Positions 1-11,047 of a DNA stretch of 64,000 nt are shown here, piece after piece. The position numbers and the translations under genes are program-made. This DNA is from Druceiella hillmani. Lineage: Eukaryota; Arthropoda; Insecta; Lepidoptera; Hepialidae. The notes below the pieces were generated by a model. It saw only the letters and a program-made list of their open reading frames with translations. It had not been told where the DNA came from and did not search any database. The stretch lies in assembly GCA_039881145.1 (NCBI GenBank), contig JAYKKI010000006.1, positions 10,858,501 to 10,922,500 of the forward strand. The letters run 5' to 3'. Position 1 is the first letter of the stretch. Each line of letters begins with the position of its first letter.

Positions 1-70
1 CAAAATCTACTGGACGGATTTTGACGAAATTTAGTATGGCAATAGTATATATCCAGGAACAACACATAAG
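1..70. mobile_element. RTE-like repeat fragment, cut by window edge
   Basis: The first 70 bases read like the body of a very common lepidopteran repeat: CTACTGGACGGATTTTGA, then GAAATTTAGTATGG, then ATATCCAGGAACAACACATA. This corresponds to the phrase '…ctgaacggattt…gaaatttggtatg…cctggattaacacatagg' found in RTE-type LINE tails and their derivatives. The same phrases recur at 61130-61200. The left part lies outside the window, so neither end nor size can be given. Family assignment rests on memory of the motif, not on an alignment. Confidence 0.45.
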
Positions 71-347
71 AGAAAAAAGAATAAAAACAAATTTTGTTTT
101 TCTAATTACACGCGAACGACTTCATAGGCACAGTCAGTAAATAATATAATCTATGATAACATGTAAGCGGAAATAATGATGGTTTCTAAGCGCTGATCTC
201 TGGAATAATATGTTCGATTTCAAAAATGGTTTTAGTCTTATGAAACCCGTACTTAGAGGTATTATCATGTTACAATTTATAAGGGTATATCAGTAATAAA
301 GATATAAGCCTAGAAACACTATGTATATGATGTAAGGGGAAAAGAGG
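71..347. other. AT-rich DNA, nothing recognised
   Basis: No open frame of note, no tandem repeat and no match to the other repeats of the window was seen here. Confidence 0.5.
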
Positions 348-475
348 CCGGCATATTTACAGACTAATCATCCTGATCTCTCCCGATCCCCGACAAAATC
401 CATCCCCGACGAATGAAGTCGTGTGACGAACGAAGCGGAGGCGTGTAGTGATCGCTGGGTATGAGGGGTGAAACT
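348..475 (+). repeat. GC-rich dispersed repeat, family G copy 1
   Basis: This stretch is much richer in G+C than its surroundings. It shares an ordered set of words with 58436-58570 (same strand) and with the reverse complement of 16080-16230: CCCCGACGA, then GTCGT, then GCGAACGAAGCGGAGGCGT-like, then TAGTG, then GAGGGGTGAAACTACGGGG. The three copies have drifted but stay collinear over about 130 bp, so this is an old dispersed family. No open frame is shared. I do not know which element it comes from. Confidence 0.6.
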
Positions 476-811
476 ACGGGGCACGGCAAGTGTTTTTGTA
501 TCTGGTAAGGTACTAGTTTTCCCGTGGTAATATTCTTTTTCTATAAATGAAAAATAAATCGTATTTAAATTAATTTGTCGTTGATTTATTAAATTTAATT
601 GTTTCTAAATATCTTTGTAACCGTCATATATTTTGCCTTAAATTTAAGGAAATACGAAAAGAATTAAATAAATTTTAAAAGTAAATAATAATATTGTCAG
701 GAGAACGCAATAACATCAATATGCTGAGTGTTTTGTTTAATGTTAATTGTTAATTCATTGTAAAATGTCAGTAAGGAGATTGTTAAGGCCTTTGGTCTAG
801 AAAAGTTCAGA

Positions 812-1312
812 ATATTCATATAAAATAATATATGTTGAGATATTGTGGCCATCTTTTCCCTGATTAAAATAAAGAGAGACGTTGGGATACACTTGTTATC
901 CTAATATTTTTAAGCTGTTCTCTCAATATAAGATTTGTAATTAATAATTTATTTTTCTTTTGTAATTTTTTTTATATTTAGTTTGGTTTTGTATAATTAC
1001 TTGTTATGATAACAGAAAAGATGGCCTTAGAGGCTTCATAATGGCATAGGTGCCGTAATCGATATTCATAGAAAATGATATCTGTTGAGATATCGTGGCC
1101 ATCTTTTCCCTGAATAAAATGAAGAGAGACGTTGGGATACGCGTGTTATCCTGATATTTTTTAAGTTGTTCTCTCAATATAAGATTTGTAATTAAGAATT
1201 TGTTTTTCTTTTGTAATTTTTTTTATATTTAGTTTGGTTTTGTACAATTACTTGTTATCATAAAAGAAAAGATAAACTTAGAGGCTTCATAACGGCATAG
1301 GTGCCTTGATCG
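812..1312. repeat. Tandem duplication, unit about 250 bp
   Basis: Two head-to-tail copies, 812-1061 and 1062-1312, agree over their whole length with scattered substitutions. Landmarks are TGGCCATCTTTTCCCTGA at 847 and 1097, AGAGAGACGTTGGGATAC in both, and GAGGCTTCATAA near the end of each. No open frame is maintained, so this is a segmental duplication and not a duplicated exon. Confidence 0.9.
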
Positions 1313-4300
1313 AATTTGGATGATATGATAATGTCTTTAAGTCTGTATTTTCTGTTCTCATTTATTTTTTCCAAATACCTTCTCTTGGTTATATCAGCTT
1401 ATCTTACTGATTCGCAATTTTGTCTCGTTCCCGATTGATGTGTTTATTTCCGAAATCAGTTTATTTTCATCCTTCTACTGCATTACTCAAAACTTTCTCC
1501 GTAGGTTATTGTTGTTCGAAATATTCTATCACGTAGTATCGTTTATTTTTTTTTTATGTATCACTACTCTTTTTCGCCTTTCGTAATAACGCCATTCATT
1601 CCATGAGCCGCGTGTTGTCAATAAGACATTTGAATAGAAAAAAATGTGATGAAATGCAATGTGAATGAGATAAGAAATGGAAGAGAACTTGAGAACTATT
1701 GTAAATATTAATATTCATGTTTAAAATTTTGAAGGAGATATTCGTACGGGCTGTGATACGGTAATACAAATTAAAACATTGTAAAATCAATACTTAAATT
1801 AAAACCCATTGAAATAAATCAACACTTAATAAAATTAATTTATCTGCTGAAGAATACCAGAAGGTTAGATATTTGGGATGTACGTCTAATTATTTTAGGA
1901 TAACCAAAAATGACGATGCAAGAAAAACATGTTTGAGAAGCGGTCATTTTTTGGAAGTGAAACCTCTTAAAAACTGGCAAATTGCGTATAGGAACACAGT
2001 TGTCTATATGTTTTGAAATTATTGATGCAAGTTCTTTAGCCTAATTTTATTTTTAAAGTTCTAATCAAATGCTAGTACTTAAAGTTTTTAGATTTTTCAA
2101 ACCTCTGCTTGAATATTAGAGAATGTACCTCACACATTCTTTCTAGCCTTAGAGAGTGAAAACTATTACGAGCATGATGCGAGTCAAATGACGTGAAACA
2201 AAATTCTTTGACGGTGAAGTTGGTTCATGTCATTATAAACATAAAGCTCGTTTAGTTGCTGTTTACGTTTATGCAATCTTGGCAGATAACTTCAAGTCAG
2301 ATAAAATATTAACATAGTAAGTAATATTAACACAGTTAAATTTGAGTAAAATCTTAAAATAGGCGAAACACTAACGAAGTTAAGAGACGCAAAGAATATA
2401 ACGAAGACCGTGAAGAAATATAACGAAATATTCGTTTTTGAGATTCTATACTGAAACAAGAAATTCTTTATAATTTCAGTCTCATACTCATTACAGTTTG
2501 AAACTCATTGAATTTTACAAGTAGATGCTTCATATAAGGATCTCAATTTAAACGTGGCAAATTATTGGAAAAAATGTACGTGTGTGGAGATATCTCCCCA
2601 TATACGTAAAACGTTGGGGTAAGATTTCTTTCGCGCATCTCATTAAGAAGAATATCATTGGATTAATATTTTATAATACTTTTTAAAAATAAAATTGAAC
2701 TGACTTCAAATAACATTCGAATAAGAAGCACATTAAAAATTTAAAAATACGATTACTTAGTTGAAACTTCTGTGGTTAAATACCATTTCCGAACATAAAT
2801 ACTGCTATTACCAGAGATTTTTGGAAGCAGTGCCAAGTCGATGCTTTTCTTTCTCTCTGACGTACGCATAACAGACAATTGAGTGCTACATGTCAATTTG
2901 TTAGTTGCTTCATGCCTTTGTATATTTCTGTGTACTTGCCTACCTATTTACTTTGTTACTTTCTTCTTACGTCGAGACAAGTGAAATAAGTTCAAACTCG
3001 ATGTATTTACTCCTCATGAGTAAAGAGTTCATATCACCAGCTTTTTCATCATTGTATCCTAATTTTGCTAAGGAACAGATTTATGTGATAAGTTCAAAAC
3101 TTTAGATACATTATTATTACATTATGATTAGAACACGATCACCGCACCTACGTTGTTCACTGTAAAGGAATTCTATGGGTGTACCTACCTTCAATTTCCA
3201 TAGTGAAATTCTAACAAAATTTTTATGGGCCTACATTGTAGATATACCCTTCCAAATAGAAAAATATTTGTCCAAATTGTTTCATAAATACCTGAGATAT
3301 TGTTTCATAAATTAATAATGGCGACATATGAGAAGAAAATGCATTTTAAATGCAACAGTATAATGTCCGAAGATTATGTGAAACCTAATTGGAAGTCGAA
3401 TAAAAAACTGTCAATATCATTTACTTAGTTTGACTTTTAGTAAACCAGATAGTAAATATGAAACGAAAATAATCCTTAAATAAACGCAATTGTTTCTCCT
3501 TTCCAATACTATCTATGTAACTTACGTATGGATCCGGTATTCAATACCGTGAGCCTCTTTAACGACTACCGTTGGCAAAAAGTTCGTTAACAGTTGACTA
3601 ACATACCGAAGTAAACCAATCGAAACTGCAATTCATGCCTTCAAATAAGCCCCGGCGAATAACGGCCTAAGAGACGGTACCGCTATTTAGGCGGCTCACG
3701 ACTATTACGTATCGCTAATTGACCCTGTGGCTAACTGATAAGATGCGCATGTAAGATTGGATCGAACCTGCGCTGATACGATCGACCGAATCTCCTAGAC
3801 GAATCTCTGTACATATTATATAATTGTTCCTGACAGAACTTTGGGACAACGAAAGATTTTGAAATTAACGGTGTTGGATATTTATTATTCAAAGATTTGT
3901 TGGATCGAAGCTCATTTTGGTTTAGTTCTTTTTCAGAGTCGGTGTCGGCTAAGAGGAACATTTAACGTCTTGTCGAATGGGAATTCTAGACTAATCCTGC
4001 TAAAAGATCGGTGCCCAAATTATCTGTAAATAAAAACACTACAATATTCCTTTAAGATTCCAAAGAGCCTAAGGACAATGAAACAAGGGGAAATATGTTG
4101 TTGCCTCTTGTAAAGTCAACTCTATGAAAACTTCACACATATTGGATAATAGGATCGATGAGATACATATGTGTTCTTGACAGTCATAAATGTACATAAG
4201 ATGAAATTGTGGATAGTATACCGGGTCAACTTCATTCGACCTGGTAATACAAATTGCTACTACTATAATTTTTACAACATCGATATTCATAGTAATCTTA

Positions 4301-4520
4301 TTTGATCTTACTAAAGCTAATATTTCTAAAGCTCAACAGATCCTATCCGGCAATGCATTCGCTCATGTTTGAATACTTGCGACATTAATTAATGATCTTT
4401 ATATCCATGCCAATCTTTATTGCAACAAGTTGATGTAAATACTCGTAATGATGCTTCGTATTGATTATTAATTGTATGATTTATTTAAATGTGGAACATT
4501 TTGTTATCCAAATGAGTAAC
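1313..4520. other. No gene recognised; AT-rich, apparently single copy
   Basis: Only short chance frames occur (64, 66, 76, 62 and 73 codons), on both strands and without protein-like composition. The part from about 3530 to 3740 is less AT-rich and non-repetitive but has no motif I can name. Confidence 0.5.
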
Positions 4521-4595
4521 CATAAAGTGGTACCATTCCTTGTGGTACATAAAGTGATACCATTCCTTTTTACGATGGCTATAAAGTGGCACATT
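4521..4595. repeat. Short degenerate tandem repeat
   Basis: The phrase CATAAAGTGGTACCATTCCT is repeated about every 27-31 bases: at 4521, at 4548, and partially at 4579 as CTATAAAGTGG. Confidence 0.7.
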
Positions 4596-4874
4596 AAAGT
4601 AGTTTTAATGCTTAACCAGCTTTTTACCTAATACCTGCGCGAAGCTCTATCTTCGCGCATTTATTCAACACGAGGGCCAGTGATTCCAGTGCAGATACAA
4701 GAACACTATAGAAAAATTAAATATTAATTTTTACTAAATACAAAGTGAATGGTTATACATGATTATAACAACTAACCACTGAGTGCCTCACAAAGTGTTC
4801 ATATAAACAGTACAAATCGATACAACAGATCTATTTCTTGTACAGTGGTTTAACTCATGTTCACATTGTTTCGC

Positions 4875-4877
<3 letters not shown>

Positions 4878-4930
<53 letters not shown>
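4878..4930. repeat. (TA)n microsatellite
   Basis: An uninterrupted TA run of about 53 bp. It is one of about fourteen long (TA)n arrays in the window. Confidence 0.98.
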
Positions 4931-4931
<1 letters not shown>

Positions 4932-5460
4932 GTGGGAGTATGTTGCATACTATCTGTTACCCATGACTTCCTTCTCGTAAAAATGTATGTATGACCAGAT
5001 TTGATTTTCCGAAGGTGCCATTTTCCATGAAGAGAATTGCGTAGTAAAAATAAAAATATTATAAGTTATTATAGCAATATTAAAAATAGAAGATTGTGCG
5101 CGGCGGTTCTTAGTAAGCGCAGACCAAAGAGTAGAGCGCTTTACCAAGTACTGCTGGTATCACCTACGTGACGTGCACGAATCCATAATTGTAAACCTAC
5201 TCTTAGGTCCACGGTACTGTTAAAGGCGTTTAAAGGCGTTGTTGAAGTATCAAGAGTGTGATGCTTATACCAGCACTTCCTAAAAATATATAGTAACGAG
5301 TTTTATTATCGCTTGTAATTGGGTTAATTTTTGTTTCCCTCGTATACGTCAATCTCTCTAATAGTTATATAGAGGAGTACCTTGCATCAAAAAGTAATCA
5401 GCAATCTTAGACCATTTATCATATTCCTCTCAGCTAAATTTTATTAAAATATTTTTGGTA

Positions 5461-5519
5461 AAAATGTAATAAATAAACAAACTCACTTTTGCATTTATAA
5501 TATTAGTACGGATACACAT
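5461..5519 (+). mobile_element. RTE-like LINE 3' terminal remnant
   Basis: The string AATAAACAAACTCACTTTTG followed by CATTTATAATATTAGTACGG closely follows the terminal phrase of RTE-type LINEs and derived SINEs in Lepidoptera ('acaaacaaactttcgcatttataatattagtagga'). Only the last 60 bases are recognisable, so the copy is strongly 5' truncated or too worn further left. The match is from memory of the family. Confidence 0.55.
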
Positions 5520-5954
5520 GTAAATATAAATAAAAATACACCATTCATAAACGCTTTTAAAAGTCGTCAAAAAAAAGCTTCTACAAGTTTTGCTTCCAAA
5601 AATTTAGAGATGTATGATTATATTAAGTAAATTATTTGCAATATTTTTAGTAATTTTGTAACTTTATTATGTTTATATTTATTAAAGATATGGCGCAAAA
5701 AAATTAAGAAATCATTAGAAAACGTTCACTGCTTTATATGTGATAAATTTTTTTTGTCAACATCTATGTAGTATTTTTGTTTTCAAAACATGGTTAAACA
5801 ATAGTTTTCGATAATTTATCATTTAAATTTGAAGAAGTAGGAGTGAAACGAAGTATCTGTGATATTTAAAGTTGGCCACATCATTTATATAAGAAAATTT
5901 GAATTTTAATATTAAATGTCTGGCGCTAAAGTCAATGAATAATAGCTTGTTGAA

Positions 5955-6432
5955 ATGAAATGCTGAAACGGAATCTTTCGTAAAGTTTTTAAGTGACAGT
6001 GAACATCATTGAATTCAATCAATGACGTACATTTAAGTGACAGTGAACATCATTGGATTCAATCAATGACGTACATTTAAGTGACAATGAACATTATTGA
6101 ATACAATCAATGACGTACATTTAAGTGACAGTGAACATCATTGAATTCAATCAATGACGTACATTTAAGTAACAGTGAACATCATTGAATTCAATCAATG
6201 AGGTACATTTAAGTGACAGTGAACATCATTGAATTCAATCAATGACGTATATTTAAGTCACAGTGAACATCATTGAATTCAATCAATGACGTACATGTTT
6301 GTCACGCATATTCAGTCTGCATTTCAACATATATACTGATATTTCAGAGTAAAGCCTTTTTAGTAAATTTTGAAATCATTAACATTGTTTGCAATTTTCC
6401 TAATTCATTAAAACTTCGTTTCAGCATTTCAT
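5955..6432. mobile_element. Foldback-type element: inverted repeats enclosing a minisatellite
   Basis: A perfect 16-bp inverted repeat (ATGAAATGCTGAAACG at 5955-5970, its reverse complement at 6417-6432) encloses a 44-bp tandem array (5991-6298) and a short unique right part. Terminal or subterminal inverted repeats around a tandem array are the layout of foldback transposons and of the DINE-TR1/Tetris-like Helitron derivatives described in flies and Lepidoptera. No coding capacity and no clear target duplication were found, so the class is undecided. Confidence 0.5.
5991..6298. repeat. 44-bp minisatellite, 7 copies
   Basis: Seven head-to-tail units start at 5991, 6035, 6079, 6123, 6167, 6211 and 6255, each beginning AAGTGACAGTGAACATC. 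Copies differ by only one to three substitutions, so the expansion is fairly recent. Each unit contains the 12-bp palindrome ATTGAATTCAAT, so a transcript would form a chain of small hairpins. There are no spacers between units. Confidence 0.95.
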
Positions 6433-8105
6433 ATATCTATATCAAGTGTTATAAAAATAATTATTTTCCACATATCTCATCTTAATTGTTCATCATATTT
6501 CAAAATATGTTTATTATAAATGTTAGAATAAATTTAATTCTCTGTAAATTTTATTCAAAACTCTTTTGTATCGGTCCAATCGTTTTCGAATTGTGCTCCG
6601 TCAGAAGTTCAATGATTTTATGTAAAACCAATTAAAGGTTGTGAACATTTTTTTCCCAAAATACCTCATCAAATATCCATCCTACATTGGAAAAGGCATA
6701 TAACTTTTAAAGTTTATTTATTGTCTATTTCTCATTATTTTTTTTCTTAGGGTTATTTTTTCAAAATTGTTTTTAAATCAAATTATAATGATTGAGATAA
6801 CAAAAGTGTGCAAGGGGTGCTGTAAGTACATGCCTGTAAGTTCTTAACAAAAAGTGTGCCTATTAATGGGATTTAATGTGAGGTATATCTTCAAATTATA
6901 TTTCAGTATATACTTTATCTCTAATATTGGACTATTCTCTCTGTATTATATTTTCAAGGTAAAGCTAATGGACTAACTCGACCCACACACATAGGAATTA
7001 CTAAATCAAACGCGCACCTTCAATATAGCTATACAAAGTAAACATGCTCGTAAGAGTGCAGCCGACTACACCTAACGTGTACATCATGCTATAGCATTTA
7101 ATACGAGAATATAGTTATGCAAGTAATCCAGTATCTACGTTCGCATACAGCTATGACGTCACAACGGGCTAGTATCCCGTTAGACACGGTCTCTGTCGCA
7201 GCGCCATCATTGATCAAGATTGGGAATCATTAGACGGCTCCGTTACGAGATTGCGGAGAGAATTATTACGGGAATTGACCATTACTGGCTGACGGGTCGG
7301 TTTTATTACCGGAATCTCTGGTAATACGTTCGGCGTATTGCCGGTCTTGCTATTCTCAGATTTTTATCATCGTAGATTGTGCGAGCAGATGTCTGAGGGG
7401 ATTACTCTTGAGGGTCAATGCAGTTGCAATTCTGAGGGTCAATGCTGTCACTTTACATTGCATTCCAGCTTCACGTGAACCATTCATTTATTTACACGGC
7501 TCCATAAATATTCGCTTATTGCTAATACTGATGCGATCTTAGGAATTTTGTTCCAAACAGTCAAAGTTTTATTGTTCTTCATCATCCACTTATTTCAGAC
7601 GCGATAGTTAGCAGTAGCACGCCACCTGTACTAGCTTATATGCATTTTATATCTAATAATCGAGAGATCAAACGGAAAGTATGTACACTGATAATTATTG
7701 AATGTAACTATTATAATAAGACAGTAGTGATAAAAATACTGCCAGTAAAGATATTTTTTTTTAAATTGTAAAATTCAACTGTTACCTCATTTGAAATGAG
7801 ATTACTTTATTTATCATAAGTCATCACTAATATGAACTTTCTTGCGCCATAAATTAAAAAAAAAACTTAATATGTTAGGGACGAATACACACAATATTGT
7901 GAACTATGACATATAAAATCGTTGTTATAGTTTCGTTTGGGCTTCTGAAAGTACGGTTTTTCGTTCATTAGTTTCGAAAAATATTTTTTAGCTTATTTTT
8001 TAGTATTATCTCTAAAAATATACTAATTAATAACTGGTACCTAGAATTCGGTTTAAACTTATAAATATGTGTAATTAATATTAAATTTTTTACTCCTATT
8101 TTATT
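6433..8105. other. No gene recognised; includes a less AT-rich stretch
   Basis: The stretch is unique in the window. At 6570-6595 the phrase ATCGGTCCAATCGTTTTCGA resembles a LINE 3' tail but is too short to call. From about 7010 to 7460 the composition is more balanced and non-repetitive, with a palindromic CRE octamer (TGACGTCA, 7154-7161). It could be a conserved non-coding block. Confidence 0.4.
7154..7161. promoter_or_regulatory. CRE-like palindrome TGACGTCA
   Basis: A perfect copy of the CREB/ATF octamer, inside the balanced-composition block 7010-7460. An 8-mer can occur by chance in 64 kb, so this is weak evidence alone. Confidence 0.25.
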
Positions 8106-8375
8106 AACTAGCTTTAACTTGCGGCTTTGCTCGCACGGAAGACGTAAATATAGTAATATACATACATATATAAACTTATATACTTTTATCCCTAATGGAA
8201 TAATTTTGTTTAATTCCCAAATAAAATATAATATATTACAAGATAAAAAGTTTAAGTTAATTTGTATTACTATTTCCATCAGACGTTCCATATTTATACA
8301 AAATTTCATGGAGATTAGTTAAGTGGTGTGAGTGGTTGAAAGTGGAACATACAAACAAACTTACTATCATTGTTT
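8106..8375 (+). mobile_element. RTE-like LINE 3' region remnant
   Basis: The block opens with CTTGCGGCTTTGCTCGCACG. It continues through TATTTATACAAAATTTCATG and ends with AAGTGGAACATACAAACAAA followed by CTTACTATCATT. In Lepidoptera this order ('gcggcttcgctcgcg… aaatttcatgaagattggttcagtggtt… acatacaaacaaacttac') marks the 3' non-coding part of RTE-type LINEs and related SINEs. Open frames of 113 codons (minus) and 67 codons (plus) over this block are by-products of its low G+C. The copy is old. Confidence 0.55.
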
Positions 8376-8495
8376 AGAATTAATTAGGATAGAACTTTAC
8401 TCGTCAGGGTCCGAGTTCTGCTTTGTAAAACCATTCTAGGCCTAACTAATGTATATGCCCTTTTAAATATATTAAGCTATATATGTTTTTTTTAA

Positions 8496-8590
8496 ATTGA
8501 CGCTGGGCGTGGGGAAGCAGTCGCGCCCAAATTAGGGACAATTTCTATCGAAGTAATTTTAAATGTCAATAACTCGGTTTGTAACAGTCA
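8496..8590 (+). repeat. Dispersed repeat, family D copy 1
   Basis: Collinear with 61992-62080: GACGCTGG…, TCGCGCCCAAATTA, GACAATTTCT, then TAAATGTCAATAACTCGGTT. The two copies share the same order over about 90 bp with moderate drift. The parent element is not recognised. Confidence 0.65.
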
Positions 8591-9774
8591 TACTTGGTCT
8601 ACTTGGTCTCATTTTAAAGAGGATGTTTATGTCAGTATTACTCCGATAGTCCAAGTCTTAAACTGCGCACAATCAATGAAGCCACGATTTTCACCTTTAA
8701 GGTTTCCATACGCTTCCGTAAAGGAATCATATTGAGAGATAAGTTATTCGAACTTATTATATGCTATTATTGTTTTCACGAAAATATTTGTTGCAGTGTC
8801 CTACATCGAAATTCCTGTTTTTTTTGTTTTAATCTTTAATATTTTTGACATTTTGCTTAAAATTAAAATTTACATGTTAATTATTATTGCCACTATAAAT
8901 TATTCTACGTTTTCTTTAATGCAGCAATTTAAACGTTTGATGAAATCGATATTTGATCGAATTGTCTGTAACGACGATATTAAAATCGATAAGCATTAAT
9001 GATCAACATTTCTTGAAATTAATAAAACACAGGAAATGACGACTATTTAAATGACATGAAGTTAAATAGTCTAATATAAAAATTAAATGTATTCAGTGGA
9101 ATGAGAAAGATGAATAGACATTCTGATAAAGTAAAAAAAAAACATTGTAATAAAAAGAAGAAAAACGGTTCACGAGTTTTGCTCGTTTTAATTAAAGACA
9201 GGTTTATATTCTTATCGCATTTTATTCAGCTCTGATAAAAATAATAGACTCAAACGAAATTTTGAGATAAATTTTAAAGATATATTTTCGTATAACCAAA
9301 TTTTTGATTATAATTTACCATGTGGAATATAAAGATGTTTCGAAACTTCAAGATAACAATGAGATCTTATTGTTTTACCAAAAGTGTTAAGCTGTGGTTA
9401 ATAGCGTTATTAACCCAGCGTTAGTGTAGCAGTAATTTGTTACACTAACAAAGATAAAGGACCCACGGATTGGTATATTGATTTATTTGTTAATTTCCTA
9501 AAAACTTGTTATATACTTGGTATTAAAAATACTTAAAATTGAATATTCTAAAAACTTAATATAAAATATGGGACAGGAACTTTTTGCATTATAATATCGA
9601 GATAATTTATGGATAATAAAAACATTCAAGAACTTGCCTTTCTAATAATTACTGAAACATTAAAAACGAAATGTAGATTGTTTCGCGATCAGGAGAAAAG
9701 TGTTTTAACTTCAGTTATTGACAATTGTAGCAACATTCGATGTTTAGTTAAAAAAAACCGCTAACCACATTGAG
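8591..9774. other. No gene recognised; two short adjacent hairpins
   Basis: AT-rich with a 67-codon chance frame at 8796-8999. Two perfect small inverted repeats lie side by side: GGTTAATA/TATTAACC at 9396-9415 and GTTAGTGTA/TACACTAAC at 9420-9449. Confidence 0.5.
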
Positions 9775-9980
9775 AGTAGAACTGGCACTACGAGGGTTCC
9801 GTACACATTTAGGCATTTATAAACATTTAATAGTACGTAGTATTTCTCTTAAACTATTCATAATATTTTTATTTTTCCAGAACGTAAATATATTGCCTAC
9901 TTTAAATATTAAAAAAAAATGGATTTAGAAATTAATTTTTGTTCTTTTTTTGCTTGTGCTATAAATATTTATTATTCCGG

Positions 9981-10088
9981 CTTTCAAGATTGTAGGTCGA
10001 GCGGAAGTTCTCTATAGGTTTTGATGGTCAGTAAGATTACGGTATAAACAAAGAAATATTGCCTACTAATCTTTCAGAGAAGCATATT

Positions 10089-10143
<55 letters not shown>

Positions 10144-10860
10144 CCTCATAGAAATAGAAATCATTGATTTATGACTTTTTACCTTTATTTGTGCTATAAG
10201 GTCTCACATTATGTCGACTTTCAAGATTGTAGGTCGTCCGGAAATACTCTATAGGTTTTGATGGTCAGTAAAACTATGGTATAAATAAAGAAATATTGCC
10301 TACTAATCTTTGAAAGACGCATATAAAAAAAATAATAATTTCACATAGAATTAGAAATCATAGATTTATGGATTTTCCCCTTTACTTATGCTATAAGGTC
10401 TCACATTATGTCGACTTTCAAGATTGTAGGTCGTCCGGAAGTACTCTATAGGTTTTTATGGTCAGTAAAACTATGGTATAAATAAAGAAAGATAGCCTAC
10501 TAATCTTTGAAAGACGCATATAACAAAAATAATAATTTCACATAGAATTATAAATCATAGATTTATGGATTTTCCCCTTTACTTGTGCTATAAGGTCTCA
10601 CATTATGTCGACTTTCAAGATTGTAGGTCGTCCGGAAGTACTCTATAGGTTTTGATGGTCAGAAAGACTATGGTATAAATAAATAAATATTGCCTACTAA
10701 TCTTTAAAAAAATAAATAATTTCACATAGAATCTAATCATTGATTTATGGATTTTACACTTTACCTGTGCGATAAGACCTCACATCATGTCGATTGTCAA
10801 TATTACAGGAATTACCCTACAAGTTTTGATGATCAGTGAGTAAGACAATGATAAATTAAA
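9981..10860. repeat. 197-bp tandem repeat inside family A
   Basis: Units start with CTTTCAAGATTGTAGGTCG at 9981, 10218, 10415 and 10612, with a degenerate fifth start near 10794. Spacing is 237 (enlarged by the TA run), 197, 197 and about 182. Each unit includes CCGGAAGTACTCTATAGGTT, TATTGCCTACTAATCTTT and GTGCTATAAGGTCTCACATT. The single-copy equivalent is present at 26560-26720, which shows that this is a secondary amplification. Confidence 0.92.
10092..10141. repeat. (TA)n microsatellite
   Basis: About 50 bp of pure TA, inserted in or grown within the first unit of the 197-bp tandem repeat. Confidence 0.98.
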
Positions 10861-11047
10861 GAAAATACGGTTTAGGCCCATAACTTTTTCTTGTGTGAGA
10901 GAAAAAAAACTTGAAATTTCAGTTTAATAACTCAAGTCGTTTCTGACAAAAAGGGTTTTGACGGATAAACAGACGGACAACTGATGGACAGAAAGTCATC
11001 CTACAGAGGTTGCGTTTTTTTCATTTTGAGGAACAGAACCCTAAAAA

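Larger units (their letters stand above)
9775..11047 (+). mobile_element. Family A element, full-length with amplified interior
   Basis: The left end reads CACTACGAGGGTTCCGTACA (about 9787) and the right end reads GAACAGAACCCTAAAAAA (about 11031-11047), so the ends are roughly inverted (AGGGTTCCGT / ACGGAACCCT-like). Before the right end comes a run of GACGGACAACTGATGGACAG type, then TTTTTTTCATTTTGAGG. The same ends bound the 0.5-kb copy at 26485-27018 and the 0.7-kb copy at 20512-21206. This copy is longer because an internal segment is repeated in tandem (9981-10860) and a (TA)n run sits in it. No protein is encoded, so it is non-autonomous. The ends and tail are widespread in Lepidoptera, but I cannot assign a superfamily. 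Confidence 0.7.

Noticed and set aside
5991..6298. Regular 44-bp direct repeats, CRISPR-like at first glance
   Set aside because: Units abut with no spacers, and the sequence is an insect genome. It is a minisatellite.
7968..8309. 113-codon minus frame
   Set aside because: It runs antisense through an RTE-like 3' tail and has random AT-rich composition.
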